NCBI GenBank assembly: GCA_003697105.1
Contig: RFFQ01000013.1
Span: 1-64,000, forward strand
Reading direction: 5' to 3'
DNA: 64,000 nucleotides
Origin: Gemmatimonadota bacterium
GTDB taxonomy: Bacteria; 4572-55; J002
How positions within the stretch are numbered: position 1 is the stretch's first letter; every line of letters begins with the position of its first letter. A model generated the notes under the pieces. The model saw nothing but the letters and a program-made list of their open reading frames with translations, was not told where the DNA came from and ran no database searches. Positions 63,701 to 64,000 of the stretch are shown piece by piece. The translations under genes and the position numbers were made by a program.

Positions 63701-64000
63701 TTTCCAGTTTCAATCTGCCGTTTTCAAGCAGATTTGTTGATAATTTTGGGGATAATGTAAAAATTATGTAAACTAAATTATTAAACGTTATGATTTACCC
63801 GCAAAAAAACGTGCGCTACGGCTGGAGTCGTTGCTCCAAAGCACCGTCCGCATCGCCGGCGTTTCACAATTGACCCCTCCCCCAACTCAGCGGATAGCCA
63901 CTAATTTGAGCCTCCCCGCCCCTATCTGTTTTTTTTCGGGGTTTATGAATAATTCGGGGTTTAAATTCGCAATTCCCCACTTTCAACTTGTCTCTTTCCA
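63701..64000. other. Intergenic region at the window end
   Basis: About 300 nt without a supported gene. It contains a small inverted repeat (AATCTGC at 63712-63718 with GCAGATT at 63728-63734) in what would be the leader of the sirtuin gene, and an A/T-rich stretch around 63740-63790 that may hold its promoter. I see no RNA gene or terminator with confidence. Confidence 0.4.

Noticed and set aside
1-64000. A genetic code in which TGA encodes Trp or Gly throughout
   Set aside because: TGA ends many well-defined genes here (for example at 12320, 13552, 23320 and 35721) and Trp codons are TGG.
1-64000. CRISPR arrays, insertion sequences, integrases or prophage genes
   Set aside because: No regularly spaced repeats, transposase or phage protein families were seen on either strand.

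Overview
The window reads as a chromosomal segment of a Gram-negative, probably anaerobic or facultative bacterium of the FCB superphylum, in or near the KSB1/Calditrichaeota/Marinimicrobia-type lineages. The reasons are six secreted proteins ending in a type IX secretion (T9SS, 'type A') sorting domain with the N-x-PNPFNP signature, two tandem GWxTD-domain proteins, lipoproteins and an outer-membrane barrel, and ferredoxin-dependent 2-oxoacid oxidation. This placement is inferred from protein families; there is no rRNA here. TGA is an ordinary stop in many genes of the window (for example those ending at 12320, 13552, 23320 and 35721). Vegetative promoters of the form TTGAC(A/T/G)-N17-TANNNT are recognisable in front of many units.

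Layout. 141-6161 (minus): a surface-glycan operon with a flippase-like membrane protein, a GT-B-type transferase, a Gfo/Idh/MocA dehydrogenase, a PtmA-like SDR, a CMP-nonulosonate synthetase fused to a KdsC-like phosphatase, and a PhyH dioxygenase. 6401-13552: a small lipoprotein, a 1380-residue BNR-propeller T9SS cargo, a modular membrane protein and an MFS transporter. 13740-28124: housekeeping and stress genes (hslU, two GWxTD proteins, gcvH, era, a T9SS cargo, a HEAT-like protein, pckA, hrcA-grpE, dinB). 28227-33285: a radical SAM/GNAT gene pair that looks like one frameshifted gene, a receiver-histidine kinase, and tryptophanase.

33379-45804 holds the most interesting system. A perfect consensus promoter (TTGACA-N17-TATAAT) precedes a lipoprotein with a CxxC thioredoxin-like domain, a TlpA-type thioredoxin, a probable outer-membrane barrel, and four tandem paralogous Omp28-like thioredoxin-fold proteins with T9SS sorting tails. 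Two of the four (39467-41443 and 41550-43550) are interrupted by an in-frame TGA exactly where the third paralog (43622-45709) has the first Cys of its CxxC motif. Each TGA is followed, about 20 nt downstream, by a hairpin with a G-starting loop, as expected of a bacterial SECIS. They are therefore read here as selenoproteins with UxxC active sites, exported and probably displayed or released by T9SS. The fourth paralog (37379-39394) has Asn at the same position. No selenocysteine machinery (selA/B/C/D) lies in the window.

45812-64000: tlyA, glpK, a PfkB-family sugar kinase, an Mla-type ABC ATPase, a TAXI-type binding lipoprotein, a two-gene fused 2-oxoacid:ferredoxin oxidoreductase, a small PQ-loop-like membrane protein, an iron-uptake operon (a DtxR-FeoA fusion regulator plus feoB, with a palindrome between its -35 and -10), and a minus-strand block encoding a Sir2 deacylase, an ABC exporter, an FHA protein with a degenerate trypsin-like domain, and a LutB-like iron-sulfur protein. 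No tRNA, rRNA, CRISPR array, insertion sequence or prophage was recognised.
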